Origin: Quercus robur
Lineage: Eukaryota > Streptophyta > Magnoliopsida > Fagales > Fagaceae
Assembly (NCBI RefSeq): GCF_932294415.1
Contig: NC_065535.1
Coordinates: 91,900,862-91,964,861 of the forward strand
Direction: 5' to 3'
Length of the DNA: 64,000 bases
The notes beneath the pieces are model-generated. The model saw only the letters and a program-made list of their open reading frames with translations. It was not told where the DNA came from and made no database searches. The position numbers and the translations under genes were made by a program. Positions 23,601-36,819 of the stretch are shown here, piece after piece; position 1 is the first letter of the stretch, and each line of letters opens with the position of its first letter.

Positions 23601-24032
23601 TCCTTAAGCTTTGCAATACCCATCAAACAAGACCCATCAGATTACTGGTCCATCCTTGGATACCAAAACAGTGCTACTTCTTTTGGCAATGCCAAGAACC
23701 CTAGCGTTGAACCACACTTAATTCCATCTACCACAAATGTGTCTGCCTATCATAACACCACAACTTTACCCTTTAACATGGACTATTGTGCAAGTTCTAA
23801 CTCTGCCTGTGAAAGCAACAATGGGTATTTCAATGCAGGCTATAATGTTCATCAACAGAATAATGGTACGTCACATATCCCATTTGCCACACCCATTGCC
23901 TTAAGTGGTAACAATAGTTATAATGAGGGTTCCTCTGGTTATGGAAGCAGCTGGATTGGCCCAGCTCTACACACATTCCAAACTCATGCAAAGCCCAATC
24001 TTTTTCAGACACCAATTTTTGGAATGGAATGA
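20602..24032 (+). CDS. AIL5: AP2-domain transcription factor, AINTEGUMENTA-LIKE 5 type, 9 exons
   Basis: A nuclear DNA-binding protein of the ANT/PLETHORA clade, which controls meristem activity, organ initiation and embryo identity. Exons: 20602-20716, 20996-21383, 21527-21609, 22040-22048, 22365-22453, 22567-22640, 22810-22860, 22976-23052 and 23332-24032. They sum to 1587 nt, giving 528 aa (Arabidopsis AIL5 is about 558 aa). The N-terminus has WLGFSLS (residues 9-15) and PKLEDFLGG (61-69), both euANT motifs. A Q7 and QT-repeat stretch precedes the first domain. AP2 repeat 1 spans about 162-228 ([20 protein letters not shown], with the insertion [13 protein letters not shown] typical of the ANT lineage). 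A linker (229-263) leads to AP2 repeat 2 at about 264-322 ([39 protein letters not shown]). The C-terminus ends FQTPIFGME, like the HTPVFGLE end of Arabidopsis AIL5; together with SHQNWL-like start this separates it from ANT, BBM and PLT1/2. Confidence 0.93.
20855..20965 (+). mobile_element. SINE-like sequence in AIL5 intron 1
   Basis: AGTTTAACTAGAAATATCTC resembles a decayed tRNA A box and GTAAGTTCAAATCTTTACC a B box, in the order and spacing of the SINE at 59.4 kb (GGTTCAATTTCC there). It lies in the 279-bp first intron, close to the exon 2 acceptor. Confidence 0.4.
22040..22048 (+). other. 9-nt microexon of AIL5 (encodes VYL within AP2 repeat 1)
   Basis: TTTATTTGG is preceded by AG and followed by GTGAG. 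With one base carried from exon 3 and one donated to exon 5 it supplies Val-Tyr-Leu in the invariant QVYLGGYD stretch. Skipping it keeps the frame but removes three residues from the first DNA-binding repeat. A 9-nt exon at this point is known for euANT genes. Confidence 0.9.
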
Positions 24033-24122
24033 GCTCACACACTAGGGGAATGAGAATCTGTGCAAAATTATGAAAAAGTGAGGTGGGTATTGTTGTTGTT
24101 GTTGGTGTTAACAAAAGCACAA

Positions 24123-24142
24123 GGGGGGGGGGGGGGGGGGGG
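24123..24142 (+). repeat. 20-G homopolymer in the AIL5 3' region
   Basis: An unbroken run of 20 G starts 91 bp after the stop codon, so it is probably in the 3' UTR on the sense strand. It could fold as an RNA G-quadruplex. Confidence 0.75.
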
Positions 24143-24149
24143 CGGTCAA

Positions 24150-27100
24150 CTTTAGTTGAATAGAGATGATGAGTTGGGACTGACATATCATAATTCACAG
24201 GTGCAGCAGAGCTGACATGTGTACTAACTGAAGTTCTTTGTTAAGGTCTTGGGTTCTCCTTTTTTTGGCTTTTTCCATTTTTCTTTTGCTTTTCTCTTTT
24301 TCTTTTACTGACATGATTTACGTGGGTATAATGGGAGAGAATCCTTCTGTAATGCTTCCATCTTGTTAGTATTTTTCTTTTTGTTTTTGCTGAACATCTT
24401 GTTAGTACTTATTAAACTATCAATGTGAAAAATTTCCATACACACATTTTGTCTAAAGCTTCTCTCCCTTGCATCTAATATAATCATAATGGCACTCTAG
24501 CCAAGACCACCACAAGAGTCCTGTAGTTCAATTGATATCTTCATGAATGAAAACAATTGATATCTTCATGAATGAAAACGTTAAACGTTAAGATTCAAAT
24601 CATTAATTTATCAAAAGAAGAATAGTAGCACTCTTATTTAATAATTGTATTCTTAATACAGCTAACTAAAGCTATCTCCAATTAATTAAAGATCCTTAAT
24701 GATAGTGTGACGTTGCATATGAACAAAGTTTAAATAATTCCATGGTGTTGATCATATAATGACAATGGCAGTGGGAGTAGCACGAGATAAATGCATGTAA
24801 GTTAAAAGAGTGGGATACACATATAAATGAGATGTGTTTTTAGAACAATAAAGAATATTTTGACGTGACCACATTAATGTTTTGCTTTAATTAAAAATTT
24901 GTCACGTTTGTGCCACTTTAAAAAGGTTCTGAATTTTTTTTTTTTTTTTTTGTCTCAAAAAAAAAAAAAAAAAATTTTGTGAGATTTTGAATCCCCAGCA
25001 GCATTGCTCTTTACGAAATGATTGCGTTTTGACTAGAAATCCAACTCGCATACTAAATTGTGGTCATAGAATTATTCATGTTAATGACGATATGTTGATA
25101 TGATGCTCTCATACAATCATAGACTACTGTTCATGTTAATGGCGAAGAGTTGATATGATGCTCTAATCAATCTTCAAAGAGAGAGATGTTAGTACATTCT
25201 AGTGCATTTTTCATAGACAAGGCCTGTTCTCTTTTTAATTGGCTGAGAATGTTCAAGTCTATCTTGATAGGAATGAATCATCCTAATTGCATTCGCATTT
25301 ATCAATGTTCTACGTAAAAAAAAGTTTCTTATATATCATCTATATTAAAAAGAATATCTTATGTATCATCTATATGTAATATATCTATTACATTATAAAG
25401 GATTCAACAACATATAGAACCTATATAATGTGAGATAGATATTATATGTAATTGATACATGAGATCTGCAATATTAATCCATATTTTCATCTGTTTTGAT
25501 ACTTAATTTTCTATTAACTGTGGAAGAGTTTATTTTTATCAGTTTATTCAACTTAAAAACTAAGTTAGATCAAAGTAAACTTCTAAAAAATTGTACTTGA
25601 ATAAGTATTACGAGCTTAAAAAATTGTTGCAACAAACAAGCACTAAAATTTGTTCCATAATATCAAACTCAGCAATATTTCCTTCAAAATGTCTCACATA
25701 ATTTTGCATGGGCAAATCATAGTTGGGACCAAAGAATTTATGTCAGGCATCCTAGGCAAAGAAAAGAAAATCAGAATGGAACCTTTTAAGTCCCAAAAAC
25801 ACACTAGCAAGTACAAAGGAATGGGACTTTAAATAAAGATTTAAAAAAACTCACTGTATTTAGCTTTACCAAACAAAAATGAAGTAGTCTTAAATTCTCA
25901 ATTGTCCCACACAGAAAGGCATTTTTATTACTAGACACTTAATTAAGAGGGCCACAACAAGTCACAACCTTGACCCAAAAAAAAAGTGAGGTTAAGCATA
26001 CAAAAAAGTTGAGATAACAGACAGACTTTAACTAGAGTTGATAGATAACAATAACAATAATAATAATAATAATAATAATAATTTAGAATAGGGCAGAAAC
26101 AAAAAACCCATATTGCTGTGTTCTTGTTTGTGAACTTTTTTTCATTAAGAGGGAGTCCCTTTCCCTTTCAGACCTGAAAGAGTTTCAATTCAAAAAAAAA
26201 AAAACCCTGTCCTTTCTTGTCTCTTACTAATACTATTAGATCATGGCTGTCCTTTGTACCTTTCGGCGCTTGATATCTTCACCCCACCACTGCTGCCCTC
26301 TTCTTTGACCGCTGTTTTGACCGTTTTTATCTAAATAGCAAACCTAAACTACAGGGCTATACCACCCCTATGTCATCAGGACCAAGCTTCCTTATTTAAT
26401 TAGCCCCACTCTCACAGCCTTTGATCCTAGCTAGTAGTATTTTTAGGGATTCGTGTTCTAAATGAAAATGGAATATTTCAATGCTCTAAAGTCTAGAGAC
26501 AACTTCTATCAATTTAGAAGAAACCTAATTCTCATGGAAAATGTTAGATTACAATTTTTGTTATTACATTTTGCTCATATAGTTGTAGGTAGGTTCACGT
26601 GAGTTCACAACTCAACTACTTACTATGACTTGTCACGTGTATAAATTGTGATAAAAGTTAAAATAAAAGTGGTTGTCCTAGCATTATTCAATTTTGATCT
26701 AATTGATTTTGTGTGATGGAAAAAAAAAAAAAAAATAATTCTGGATTGTGTGAAAATGATTGTCCTCCCACTGTTGTAGGATGTGGCTTGGAGGTGGAAA
26801 TTTTCGTATCTCTTTATAAGATACTTGATAGAAATTTAGTGATTCGAATAATGGTATTTTAATGAATATATTGTCAAAACTCCGATTTTCGTGTGTAATA
26901 CTGATAAACATAATTATCTCCCACTCACCGTTTATTATTTCAATAAACTGTGGCAAATAGTATAATACAAGAACCGTATAAAGGGAGATTTTATGGTTGG
27001 GCTAATTTCTTGCTATTTTTAATTTAATCAGCTAACTCAGATTACGAGGTCCGCTTTTTCAACTATCATGTTCGGATCTATCCAAAACAAAAATCCAAAA

Positions 27101-27633
27101 ACTATCATGTTATTTTAAGCGAATACACATTGGCTCATGTGAGTAGAGTATTGATCACGTACTTTTGTGCAAAGTAAAGAGCACTCTTTTTTATAGGGTG
27201 GATTTGGGCGTTTAGTCAAATGGGCTTTATATATTTTTATCATTTCGATTATTATTTACCAAAGAAAAGGAGAGAAAGAGGAAGGGAATATAATCATATA
27301 TGTATAATAATGTGTTAGTGTTACGTATAGTTCAAGAGGGGAATATTGTAAAGGTTTTTTTAATCGATGGTAATTTATTTAAGTTTTCTTGATGTGGAAG
27401 AAACGTTTGTTCATTATAAATAAAACATTTATTATATTTTTTGTCCATAAAGTAATATTAGTGTATAACCCGCGTATATATACAGTACAATTAAAAACAA
27501 TCATAATTACACACATACATATATGAATTCAAATTATGGCTAGTGTAAGATTACATAGTTTTTAAGCTATAGATATATACAAGAGTTTTACTCATTTTTT
27601 TGTTTTTTTTTTTGTTTTTTTATATACACATGA

Positions 27634-27664
<31 letters not shown>

Positions 27665-28073
27665 CTGTTTATTGGTTTTTTGATGGTTTATTTATATTAG
27701 ACACTTCATCTTTTGCACAACATTAACTCACTTTAAACAAAAATTTAAAAAACATAGATAAAACACATGGTGCAAATTAGACACAATTGGAATCTAATTA
27801 AATTTTCTCTCAGTTTTGACTTTAATTATATATGTGTGTATTAAAAACTGACGTATGGATAGCAATGCAAAGGCTCTATGGTGTAGTTTTGGTGTGGTGT
27901 GAGTTAGAATACAAAACTTTTTTCTTATTAAAGAGTCAAAGACTAATCCTTTGGATGTATGAGGGATTTAGGTTAATTTGTTAATGTGATAATAACTTTG
28001 GGTGTATTGGGGTTTTAGATTAATTTAAATTTGTTAGATTTATGAGAGTTTGTAAGTATGATTGTAGTTGTAA
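24150..28073. other. Spacer downstream of AIL5, repeats only
   Basis: No gene is supported. A 25-bp unit (CAATTGATATCTTCATGAAT plus AAAA and flank) is repeated in tandem at 24529-24553 and 24554-24578, next to a tRNA-like box (CCTGTAGTTCAATTGATATC) that may be a SINE remnant. An (ATA)n run is at about 26047-26083 and a (TC)n run at 27634-27663. A decayed repeat at about 27700-27860 shares its core (GGTGCAAATTAGACAC, then AATTAGATTC read on the other strand) with a copy at 37.5-37.7 kb. Confidence 0.5.
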
Positions 28074-28078
28074 GGACA

Positions 28079-28757
28079 CGATTTATAACGACCCGTAACA
28101 GTGTTGGGTTCGTTCGTAAAAAGGCCCAAACAATATCATTTGTAGAGCGTGAGTTTGAAAGGCAGGACCTTGGTCGTTAGACGGCGGTTTAGTCATGATT
28201 TTCATGGAAGTTCATACGAAGGTAGGTTTGTATAGAATAGTTAGGCTTTACATCGGTGTAACTCGGTGGATTTGAGTCCTCGAACTTAGTCCGAGAAGCA
28301 TCACCTTCTCTCCATTCTTCCTTTTTGTAGGATCTTTTTCTCTTTCTCCTTTCTTTTCTTCCGTGGCTCCCTTCCCCTTTTATATCAATGTTTACTTCTC
28401 GTTTTCGTCTATGTGTCAGTTTTTCCTTTTTTGGGTAATGACTCGTCCTATCAATCCATACGTCAGAGTGGTTGGAGGTGGTTGGGAAAAGTTAAATAGC
28501 ATGGTCTGGAGTATGGGCTTGTTAGACGCAGGGCTCCACATTACGGTGTTGGCAGCTTTCCCCCTTGTACTGCTCTTGTACTGAGTTTGTCCTTTTCTTC
28601 AAGCGTTTTGTGAGGTGTTGAGCGTGAGATCGTCCTCGGCCACATCCGTGGGCCTTAAAGGGGCTTTCATCGCGCGTCCTCGGCAATAGGGCTCCTCGAC
28701 CTGGGTTTTGGGCTCTTAACACAGAGTGGGCTGGGACCTCAGATTTTGGGCCCCTCA
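28079..28757 (+). mobile_element. Solo LTR with 5-bp target duplication GTAGT
   Basis: A 679-bp segment begins TGTAAGGACACG and ends GGGCCCCTCA, with a perfect GTAGT direct repeat at 28074-28078 and 28758-28762. TG..CA ends plus a 5-bp duplication are diagnostic of an LTR. No internal domain follows, so it is a solo LTR. It is much more GC-rich than its flanks and carries repeated TCCTCGG motifs. Strand is suggested by its overall promoter-like pyrimidine-rich middle (28300-28400) and is uncertain. Confidence 0.85.
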
Positions 28758-28762
28758 GTAGT

Positions 28763-29382
28763 CATTATTATTGATAGTAAATTGTTTTGTTATTGTTGAA
28801 CATAAAAATAGGTGTAAAATTTATCAAACCACGTTAAATTCCTTGTTTTGTGTTGGTTAACTGTTTCTTTTTTTGGCATGTTTGTGTGTGTGCGTTTTTT
28901 TGTTTTTGGTATAAGAGCTTCCATTATCATAACAATATGGGTCGGTGACTTGTACTGCTTTGGAAGTATATGTTCATATATAGCTTGTCTAAGGGCCCTT
29001 ATATACAAATTATGTAATCGTCAGACCTAGCAATGGATTGGGTTTAGGTTTGAGACTTTGAGTTTGACCCTATCAAGTAGGTTCAAAGTTATCTGAATTT
29101 AAGCAAGACGTTACTTTTAGACCCGTATGTAATGGGTTGGCATGGGTTCAGATCAACCCACAACCACAAGTTCTCTCTCTTGATGATTGATTAATATCAT
29201 TAAAAATAATAAGACATCACATAACTCAATTAGTATGTAGCCTATCATAATACTTGGTAAACAAAAATAGCCTATCATCAGATTAATTCAATTTTGGAAA
29301 ATTTAAATCAAACAGCTTAAACAAAATAAGAGAAATTTTTAAATATTCACAAAAAAAAATTCCAATTAATAGATGGTCAACC

Positions 29383-29413
<31 letters not shown>

Positions 29414-29454
29414 CAATGCAACTAAAACGACAAGATATATGGTTCTAAATGTAC

Positions 29455-29496
<42 letters not shown>

Positions 29497-32400
29497 TTGC
29501 ATAGTAGAAATTCATACATGTCTACATACAACCAAGAAAGCAGCATCATCAACAAATTAAAAACAACAATACAAAATGTAGGACTGATTTCATTGGAGAA
29601 ATGGGTCAAAAGCAACAATATAAAATGAGGTGGAAGACTAGTGTACTCAAGAGTTTAGGACAATAGCTTTTTATCTAGAATAATAATGGTTATAAGTTAC
29701 CCCTTTTATTCAAGATGTAGGATAATCTTATCAAAAGAAAAAGGTCATCTTCATTTACTTTATAAATCAGATAATCTTCAGTGGGAGGGGTTAAAATTAA
29801 TCAAACCCGCTACAGAGAAAACATGTGGAAGAAGATATCAATGCTCATGCTTTTGGTGGAATGTGTTATATTGTATGATGAGCATCGCAACACTAAACTT
29901 CCCTTAAAAATATATATGTTTCAGTGCATTATTGGACCTGCGGTTGTGCTCCGGGAGTAGTAAATCCAGTTCCATGTGATGCACAATTGATGTAGTTTGA
30001 GATTGGTGCATTATAAAAATGATATCAGTAATAGATTTATATTAAAATGATTTTATTTTAATCATAACTTGTCATTTTAACAGATTATAAAAGGATTATG
30101 AAAAATGGAGTGATTTTAAGAGCATTTGTATTAGCTTGGGCAAATTTTTTTGTCTATTTTAGAATAAGAATTTACTTTTTCTATTTTACTTACTCACTTT
30201 TTAAGAAACCCTATATTAGATTATCTATTTTACATTTCATTTTATTAAAATATCAAACATTTTTAAAATTTTTAAAATTGTTTTTCTTTTTTCACGCACA
30301 ACAACCATCATCTACTCTCTTTCTCTACCCTTGGGACACATAAAGAAAGAATAAAAAAACTAAATGCAAAACAAAAAATGACAGTATAAATTTACATAAT
30401 TACTATAACAATAATGTATTTTTATACAATTTTGCATGAATTGACGTGGGTGAATTTTGCACTTAATTAACTAAAATGGAGCTAAAATTGTTCTTTACCT
30501 AGTTGTTCCAAGGGATATTCATGTCTAGTCAAAGCCTGTTGGTTCAAGTAAAGGGAGGGTGAAGAATAAATACAGATCAATTATAAGCTACTACTAGGAT
30601 TCTTCCCTATCTTGTTCTTTCTCTTTTGCGCTTTTCAGGCTTAGGTTGCATGCCAAAGTTGTTTCCTTTTTAAGGCCTCAGTTAATATGATAAAGAAAAG
30701 GTAAATAAAAAGCTGAAAGAAGAAACAATGAATGTATTATGTATAAAGAAAAATGTTTTAAAAATTACAAATTTTACAACAAAAAGTTGATAAATTGATG
30801 TGACAATAAATTTAATGGTGACATATGAATAAGATAAAATATGGTTATTTTAATTCCTTCCTATAATATATTTGATATATCAATTTGTAAGACCTATGTT
30901 GTAAAATTTTTAATATTCTAAACATCAACTTAGTTTGTATGAACCATAAAAAAGAAACATAATTTGAGTTTTTTTATTTTTTTGTTTTTTTTTTAAATCT
31001 AATTGTTATAGTATAATATGATCAATAAGTCATGGTACGCACACTTAATTTTATACTTAATAAATGTGTCAAGTTGTTATTGGTGCATAATAAAAATAGT
31101 ATCAATAATGAACCTAGATGAGAGTGATGTTCAAAAGGGAGTGAAATTGAATATAATATATCCATAGCATTGTTATAATATGATACTTAACTGTAAGGTT
31201 TATAATTACTTCTAAAAAAAGGAGATAAAACATCTATGTATAAAGAATAAACTAATAAAAAGAGGACAACTTTACTGTTATCATCCACTTAGATATATGA
31301 TATATCCACTTCATAATTTTATTAACTTTTTAAATTTGGATTTGGTTTATGGACTATCATAGGCACTCGCATCTCGTGGATCTTACATACCAACTAGTCT
31401 TTGGAGTTCATAGGAGTCATGTATTCGTTACTAAAATTTGTGGAAAGATGTTGTGGTTTTTGTCAAAACTAAGTTCTCATTTCTATTCGTGTATTGAATT
31501 CCTTCTCTTTTCTTCAGCAAGCGACGTATAGTTTACTAGGTTGGAATTTGAGCATTATGGACCTGGAGTGAGTGGTTCTAGGTTTATTAAAACTAAGGGG
31601 AACAAAACCAAAATCCTTTGTAATTCAGACCTAATTAAAAAAATTCCTTCAAAATAATGTCATCAGGTCATGTGATATCCGGAAAAGGCTACGTTTTAGA
31701 ATGAATTTAGTACTACTTTAATATACTCCTACTAAAAGTGAAGATTCTTTCAGTATTACTCAAATGTAATATACTATAAAAGTATAAATCGATTTGCTCG
31801 TACTTCACTTATTATAGTGCCAGAAATTTGAGTGAATAGTGGAGGCCCTAGAGGGACATATGTACGTTGAAATCATAGTTCTTTAAGTAGTGAGATTAGA
31901 ATGAAACTGACCCATATTTGTTTTACTAATAATAATACATTTTTTCATGCAATCACCCGTAAATCAAGTGCGTAATATAGACAATGTAAGAGAGAGAGCT
32001 ATATAAGCATTTGAAATATTTGATCTCCTTAAGCAATTATTCTATACATGCAAGTTGATCCCACTAAAAAATTATTATTAATAATGATAACTTGTCATTA
32101 AACTAATGGAAGAGTACCAAACACTGATAATTTATTGTACTATCTAATTAATGTCTGTATGTAATAGTAAAATTGTTCTTCAAAACAAGGTCACCAAGCA
32201 AGCACATGGCAAATCCTGAAAAGGCTACGTTTAAAATGAAACTGTAGGTATAGTCAAATGTAATACTGCAAAAGACCAACCCTTTTTCCTTTTCTTTATT
32301 CCCTTTAAACCTTATAGGGGACCCTTTCTTTATCTTTTGAGTTTAGTCTCAATCCATGTTTCCCTTTGTTTTGCCTACAAACAAGTAATGTCGGCCACAT

Positions 32401-33050
32401 TTTCTCTTAGCTTTTCTTTCTTTCTTTGTTTTATTTTTGGGTTCTTGATGTGTGTTGTTGGCTTTGACTGAAGGGCCTATAAAAATCAGTATCTTAGCGA
32501 CCAAAGCACTGTTTGTTTTTCTTATTTAATGATGGATGGATTTGGCTTTTGCCTAGTTGAATGAGAACAAGAAATCGTGGATCATAAGGACACATTAATA
32601 CTTATCTTCTACTTATTGGCTTTTTTTGCTATTTATGCCCTGAGTTGTAATTATTATAATCATTGGTACACATAGTTGCAATTACAATAATCATGCAGTA
32701 ATGAGGCCACACGTGCTGGCTGACCATGGATGCTCAGCGAAGCATGCGGTTGAATGTTGGATTTGGAATCCTTTGGAGCTTCCTTTGATTTGATATGACT
32801 GGTATGGTGTGAACTAGAATTAGCTTCATTCAAAGTAAAAGCATATTGAAGCTAACCTAATGTGAACAAAGACAAAAAAACAAAAAACAAAAAAGTGTAT
32901 CGAGCGGAAAAGAGTAGCTTTACAACTTGGGCCTTGGCAAGTATAGCAGGCCAGCCCATCAATAGAGTATTGGGGCTTTTTAGATGACATCTTCCACACT
33001 AGACACATAAACCATTTTTTCTTAGTTCAACCATGGTCAAAAATAGTGTT
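28763..33050. other. AT-rich spacer with dinucleotide repeats
   Basis: No gene is supported. It holds (AT)n at about 29387-29413 and (GA)n at about 29457-29493. A hAT-like terminal word is at about 29025 (CAGACCTAGCAATGGATTGG), without a recognised partner end. A segment at about 30115-30480 starts AAGAGCATTTGTATTAGC, like the repeat at the right edge of this window. Confidence 0.5.
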
Positions 33051-33054
33051 CTCT

Positions 33055-33270
33055 CTGGCTAATTGACTACTTAATCCATGTGGGATATGATCAACAACCC
33101 ACAGCTCATTTGATCCCATACTCAATAAGTTATATCAAATGTTACAAATCCATGAGTAGAACTCACCCTTAAAAACCAACTTATAAGAAAAAGGTGTCCA
33201 AGAGTTTATAAACACATGGTTAAGCTTATACTTAATCCATGTAGGATGCTAGAATCATAACAATATCATA
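33055..33270 (-). mobile_element. Fragment of the 40-kb LTR element, minus strand
   Basis: Reverse-complemented, it reads AACCATGTGTTTATAAACTC, then GGTGAGTTCTACTCATGG and GAGTATGGGATCAAATGAGC. The same words in the same order occur on the plus strand at 40010-40180. It contains no coding sequence. Confidence 0.65.
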
Positions 33271-33399
33271 TCTAGAAGGAAAAATATTAAAGGTTGTGTT
33301 ATTAATTATCATCCATTTCACCTTATGTCTTCTTTTTGCTTTTCCAAGTTATTCTCTTTTTGTTTTTTACTTCCAAGTTATTCTTTCACGTTATTGAAT

Positions 33400-35830
33400 A
33401 GGAAAGTTATTCTTTTAAGATAAATTACTTTTAAATCGATCCTATATCCTAGGATTGTTTCAAATTAAACCCCATAGTTCTAAAAGTTTCAAACTAAAGC
33501 TAAATGCTAAAGACTAGAATAAATTAACCCTTATAGTTTCACTAGTTTTAAATCGAACCTTAGATTTTTAAAACCACACCAATTTAAACACTGGACTTTT
33601 TGGGTTTGATTTGGAATTTTTTCTTTGCTTTCATTGGAGCTTTGAATTGATATGATTTTAAAAGCTTTGGGTTTTGTTGAAACCTAACGAAACTACATGG
33701 ATTAATTTGAAATTTCGAAGTTAAACGGTGTAACAGAGTTTAAAATGTAATATATATTTTTTTAAATGGAAGGAAAAAAAAAAAAAAAAAAATCTTTCTC
33801 AAATGGAAGATCTCTTCTCAAGACTCTTGCAACACTTGGTACTACAAATACCTAAGAAAACTGCAAAATAAGCAAAACCCAGATAATTTAAGCCAACTAG
33901 TTTTGGGCCCAAAAACAAAATAAACCATTTCATATGTAGTTTCTTCCTTGTTCCAAGCCCATAGCTTAGGGTCAATGATTCCAAAATTGAGAAAATAGGT
34001 TGGGCCCGTTAATGAATTGAGGGCATGTGTTTAGCGAAGGCATTTATAATGTGAATGGGCTTTGCACTTTGAAGTGATTTTTTTTCCCTGACTAAACATC
34101 TTTATTTCACAAAAGAAAGCCACGTAGGGTACATCACAGAACTTTTGGCTAAGATCAAGTGTAGTATCTGTTCTTATCAATTTAAGTGATAAATGATACC
34201 CGAAAATTTTGATGATTTATAAACTATTAGATCTCGTTGACTCATTGATTGATATCACATTAAACAACTAATTAATGTTGAAAATTTGGAATGATTGAGC
34301 ACATCATTTGGTAAGAAATGGTCAGCTAATCATAGTGTGAGAGAATAATAGTTCACCAAATTGATTAGAAAAGGGTATGGAATTCGGTGTCGGAGGATTT
34401 ATGCCTAACTCGGCATGACTTTTTTTTGGGTTTGAAACTTTGAATTTGGTTGAACTTTGAACAAAGAATATAAATCCATCTTTAGAGTGCAAGAAGGGTT
34501 AGGAAAACAGAGTAAGTTCTTATTAGAAGTTTGATTCCAATTTCATGAGAAACGTGTTTTACTCTTTCTGGGCATTGAAGCACGCTTCATTCCTTTGGAC
34601 TATAGTGCATTTGTCCCGGTCAATGTGAATGTGTTACCCACGCGTTTGATAATTAGAATCTAATTATCAATACTAGTTTTCCATAGATAAATTTGAATCA
34701 CCTTCTAGAAATTGTTTTTCTTTCTTCCAAGCCATAATTAGCCTACATAATTTGAAACGCAAAATCCGCATTATTTGACAAGTTCTTATGGGCTTGGGAA
34801 CAACTTTTTTTAAAAAAAAATGTTTATTAGAAATTGATATAACTTTTGTTTTCGTACTAAAGTAGTGACACATGTCAGACATTGAGCTGTGCCACTTTAC
34901 CTCAAAATCAATTAGTGATAAGAAAGACACACTCAAATCTTTAATAGCATTTGACATTGCACTTGTTGGGCATGTTTTTAAATTGGTTTTAGAGAGTTGA
35001 ATTATGATCCCCCACAACATGATATAAATGATATTAAAACATATCATAACAACTTTTTAAGGAGATGAGAAATGGATGAAATAGTAGAGAATGAAATAAA
35101 TAGGAGGGAATACTCGGTCAATTAATTTTTCTCTTAAGAAACGAGGCTAACCCTCATACTTTTAAATGAAATTGAGGTAAACCAACGAGTTAATCCATAT
35201 TTTGAGAATAGACAAATAAAAGGTGAAGTATTTAATAGTAAAATTATATATTTATCTTTCATTTCCATTCTTTTTTTTTATTTATTTTACACACTATAGA
35301 AAATAGAGATTGAGCCTCCTATCTCATCCTAGATCAATCATCGAGTACATTATTTGGAGTGGGAAAAGGATAAGAGAAAATGTGACAAGTATCTATAGAA
35401 AGCAAAAGTTAGATTTGTGAATTCCAAAGAATGAAAGGAAAAGGCAGATGAGGCATGAGGTTGACTCGATTATGAAATAATGAAATTGACAGATTAAGTA
35501 ACCAAAACCCTATCCAAGGCTCCAAAATTCGTGATATCGCAGTTGGAAGTTGGAAATTAAAAGAACACTTTCTACTTTCTAATTAGTGCCATGGTGTTGT
35601 TGACAACTTGACAATGAACTTGTCTAGCACTTGGGCTTGGTTAGGTTAGGTCATCGCCAATGGTTTTCATGGAAGGATATATATAGCCTACTATTATCAC
35701 TAACGTAGGCCCTTTGTAGTGGACTCTCTGAATAATTGTAACCATTGAATCAAGAAATTAGATATATATATATATATATATATTGGGTAATAAAGTATGC
35801 TTATATATATGAGTTTGAACAGTCTCTCAA
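33400..35830. other. Spacer with decayed repeats, no gene recognised
   Basis: Around 33420-33740 there are short repeated phrases (AAATCGA/AAATTAACC, TTTGGGTTTGATTTGG) as in old MITEs, but I could not define ends. The rest is featureless. An (AT)n run is at about 35763-35784. Confidence 0.4.
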
Positions 35831-35839
35831 GGACATACC

Positions 35840-36080
35840 AAGAGAGTCATAATGCAAAATCTTGCTGCTGTAGAGTTCCTTTCTTCGTGAATTTATCTGC
35901 ACATTGATTAGCTTCCCGGAAACAATGGCTAATCTTCACCCTAAGTTTTTGCCCTAGTAGATTATTGTAGTCCGAAATAAGAACAGAGTGAGCAATATTG
36001 GTGAGAGACTGGATATAGGGCATTAGAGACTTGGCTTTTGGGTGCATTTTATAAAGGGGTCTTGCAATCACTATCCCATG
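35840..36080 (-). mobile_element. LINE RNase H fragment, minus strand
   Basis: On the minus strand about 36071-35847 encodes QSLTNIAHSVLISDYNNLLG, then KISHCFREANQCADKFTKKG and QQQDFAL. This is the end of the RNase H domain of plant LINEs (H.FREAN.CAD..TKKG). It has no catalytic upstream part and no intact element around it. Confidence 0.65.
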
Positions 36081-36489
36081 CCATTTAATATAGGTTCAGC
36101 ACGATAAGATAGCATTTTAGTGTTATACAGAAAGTAGGAATGCATCATTCCCACAAACTAAACTGATATATGTTGTTTGCTTGCTTATTTTCATTTGTTC
36201 AGTTTGTTTTAATAGAAAAATCTATAATCCATAAGAGAAAATTTTTTATTCTACAATGAATATAAAATCAAAGTATTTGACTTTTAGATGACATTTTCTA
36301 ATATTGTGCCATATAAGTTTTTATAACTTAACAATTTTTCACATCGTTATATTTTTTTAATTGATTTTAAATTATAGCCTATATTTATTAAAATCTCAAC
36401 TATTCACATTTTCTTTAAATAGTATAACAAATGGTTTAATATACATATACAATCAATAATAATTATTCCCAATGTAATCAATAATAATT

Positions 36490-36811
36490 AGGATAAATTG
36501 CAAATTACATCCCTAAAATTTGGAGGTGTTTAGATTTTACCCCCTGAAATTTGCAGGTGTTTAGACTTTACACTCTAATATTTCAGAATTTGGGTTATAC
36601 CCTCTAAATTTTAAGGGTGTTTGGATTTGAAACTTTAGGGTGTAAAATCCAATTACTCTTAAATTTTACGAGATAAAATCCAAATTCTGAAACGGTAAGA
36701 TGTAAAATCCAAACACCACAATTTTCAGGAGGTAAATTCCAAATTCTAAAACTTTAGGATGTAAAGTTTAAACACTCTTATACGTTAAGGATGTAATTTA
36801 CAATTTACCCT
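36490..36811. mobile_element. 322-bp MITE with 23-bp TIRs and AATAATT target repeat
   Basis: The left end begins AGGATAAATTGCAAATTACA and the right end in reverse complement AGGGTAAATTGTAAATTACA; over 23 bp there are two mismatches. A perfect AATAATT direct repeat flanks it (36483-36489, 36812-36818). The interior repeats the phrase TGTAAAATCCAAA-type words in both orientations, giving a strongly folded structure. Confidence 0.75.
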
Positions 36812-36819
36812 AATAATTA

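Noticed and set aside
23830..24198. Minus-strand frame with a proline run, opposite the AIL5 last exon
   Set aside because: It is antisense to a real exon, and the prolines come from the G20 tract.
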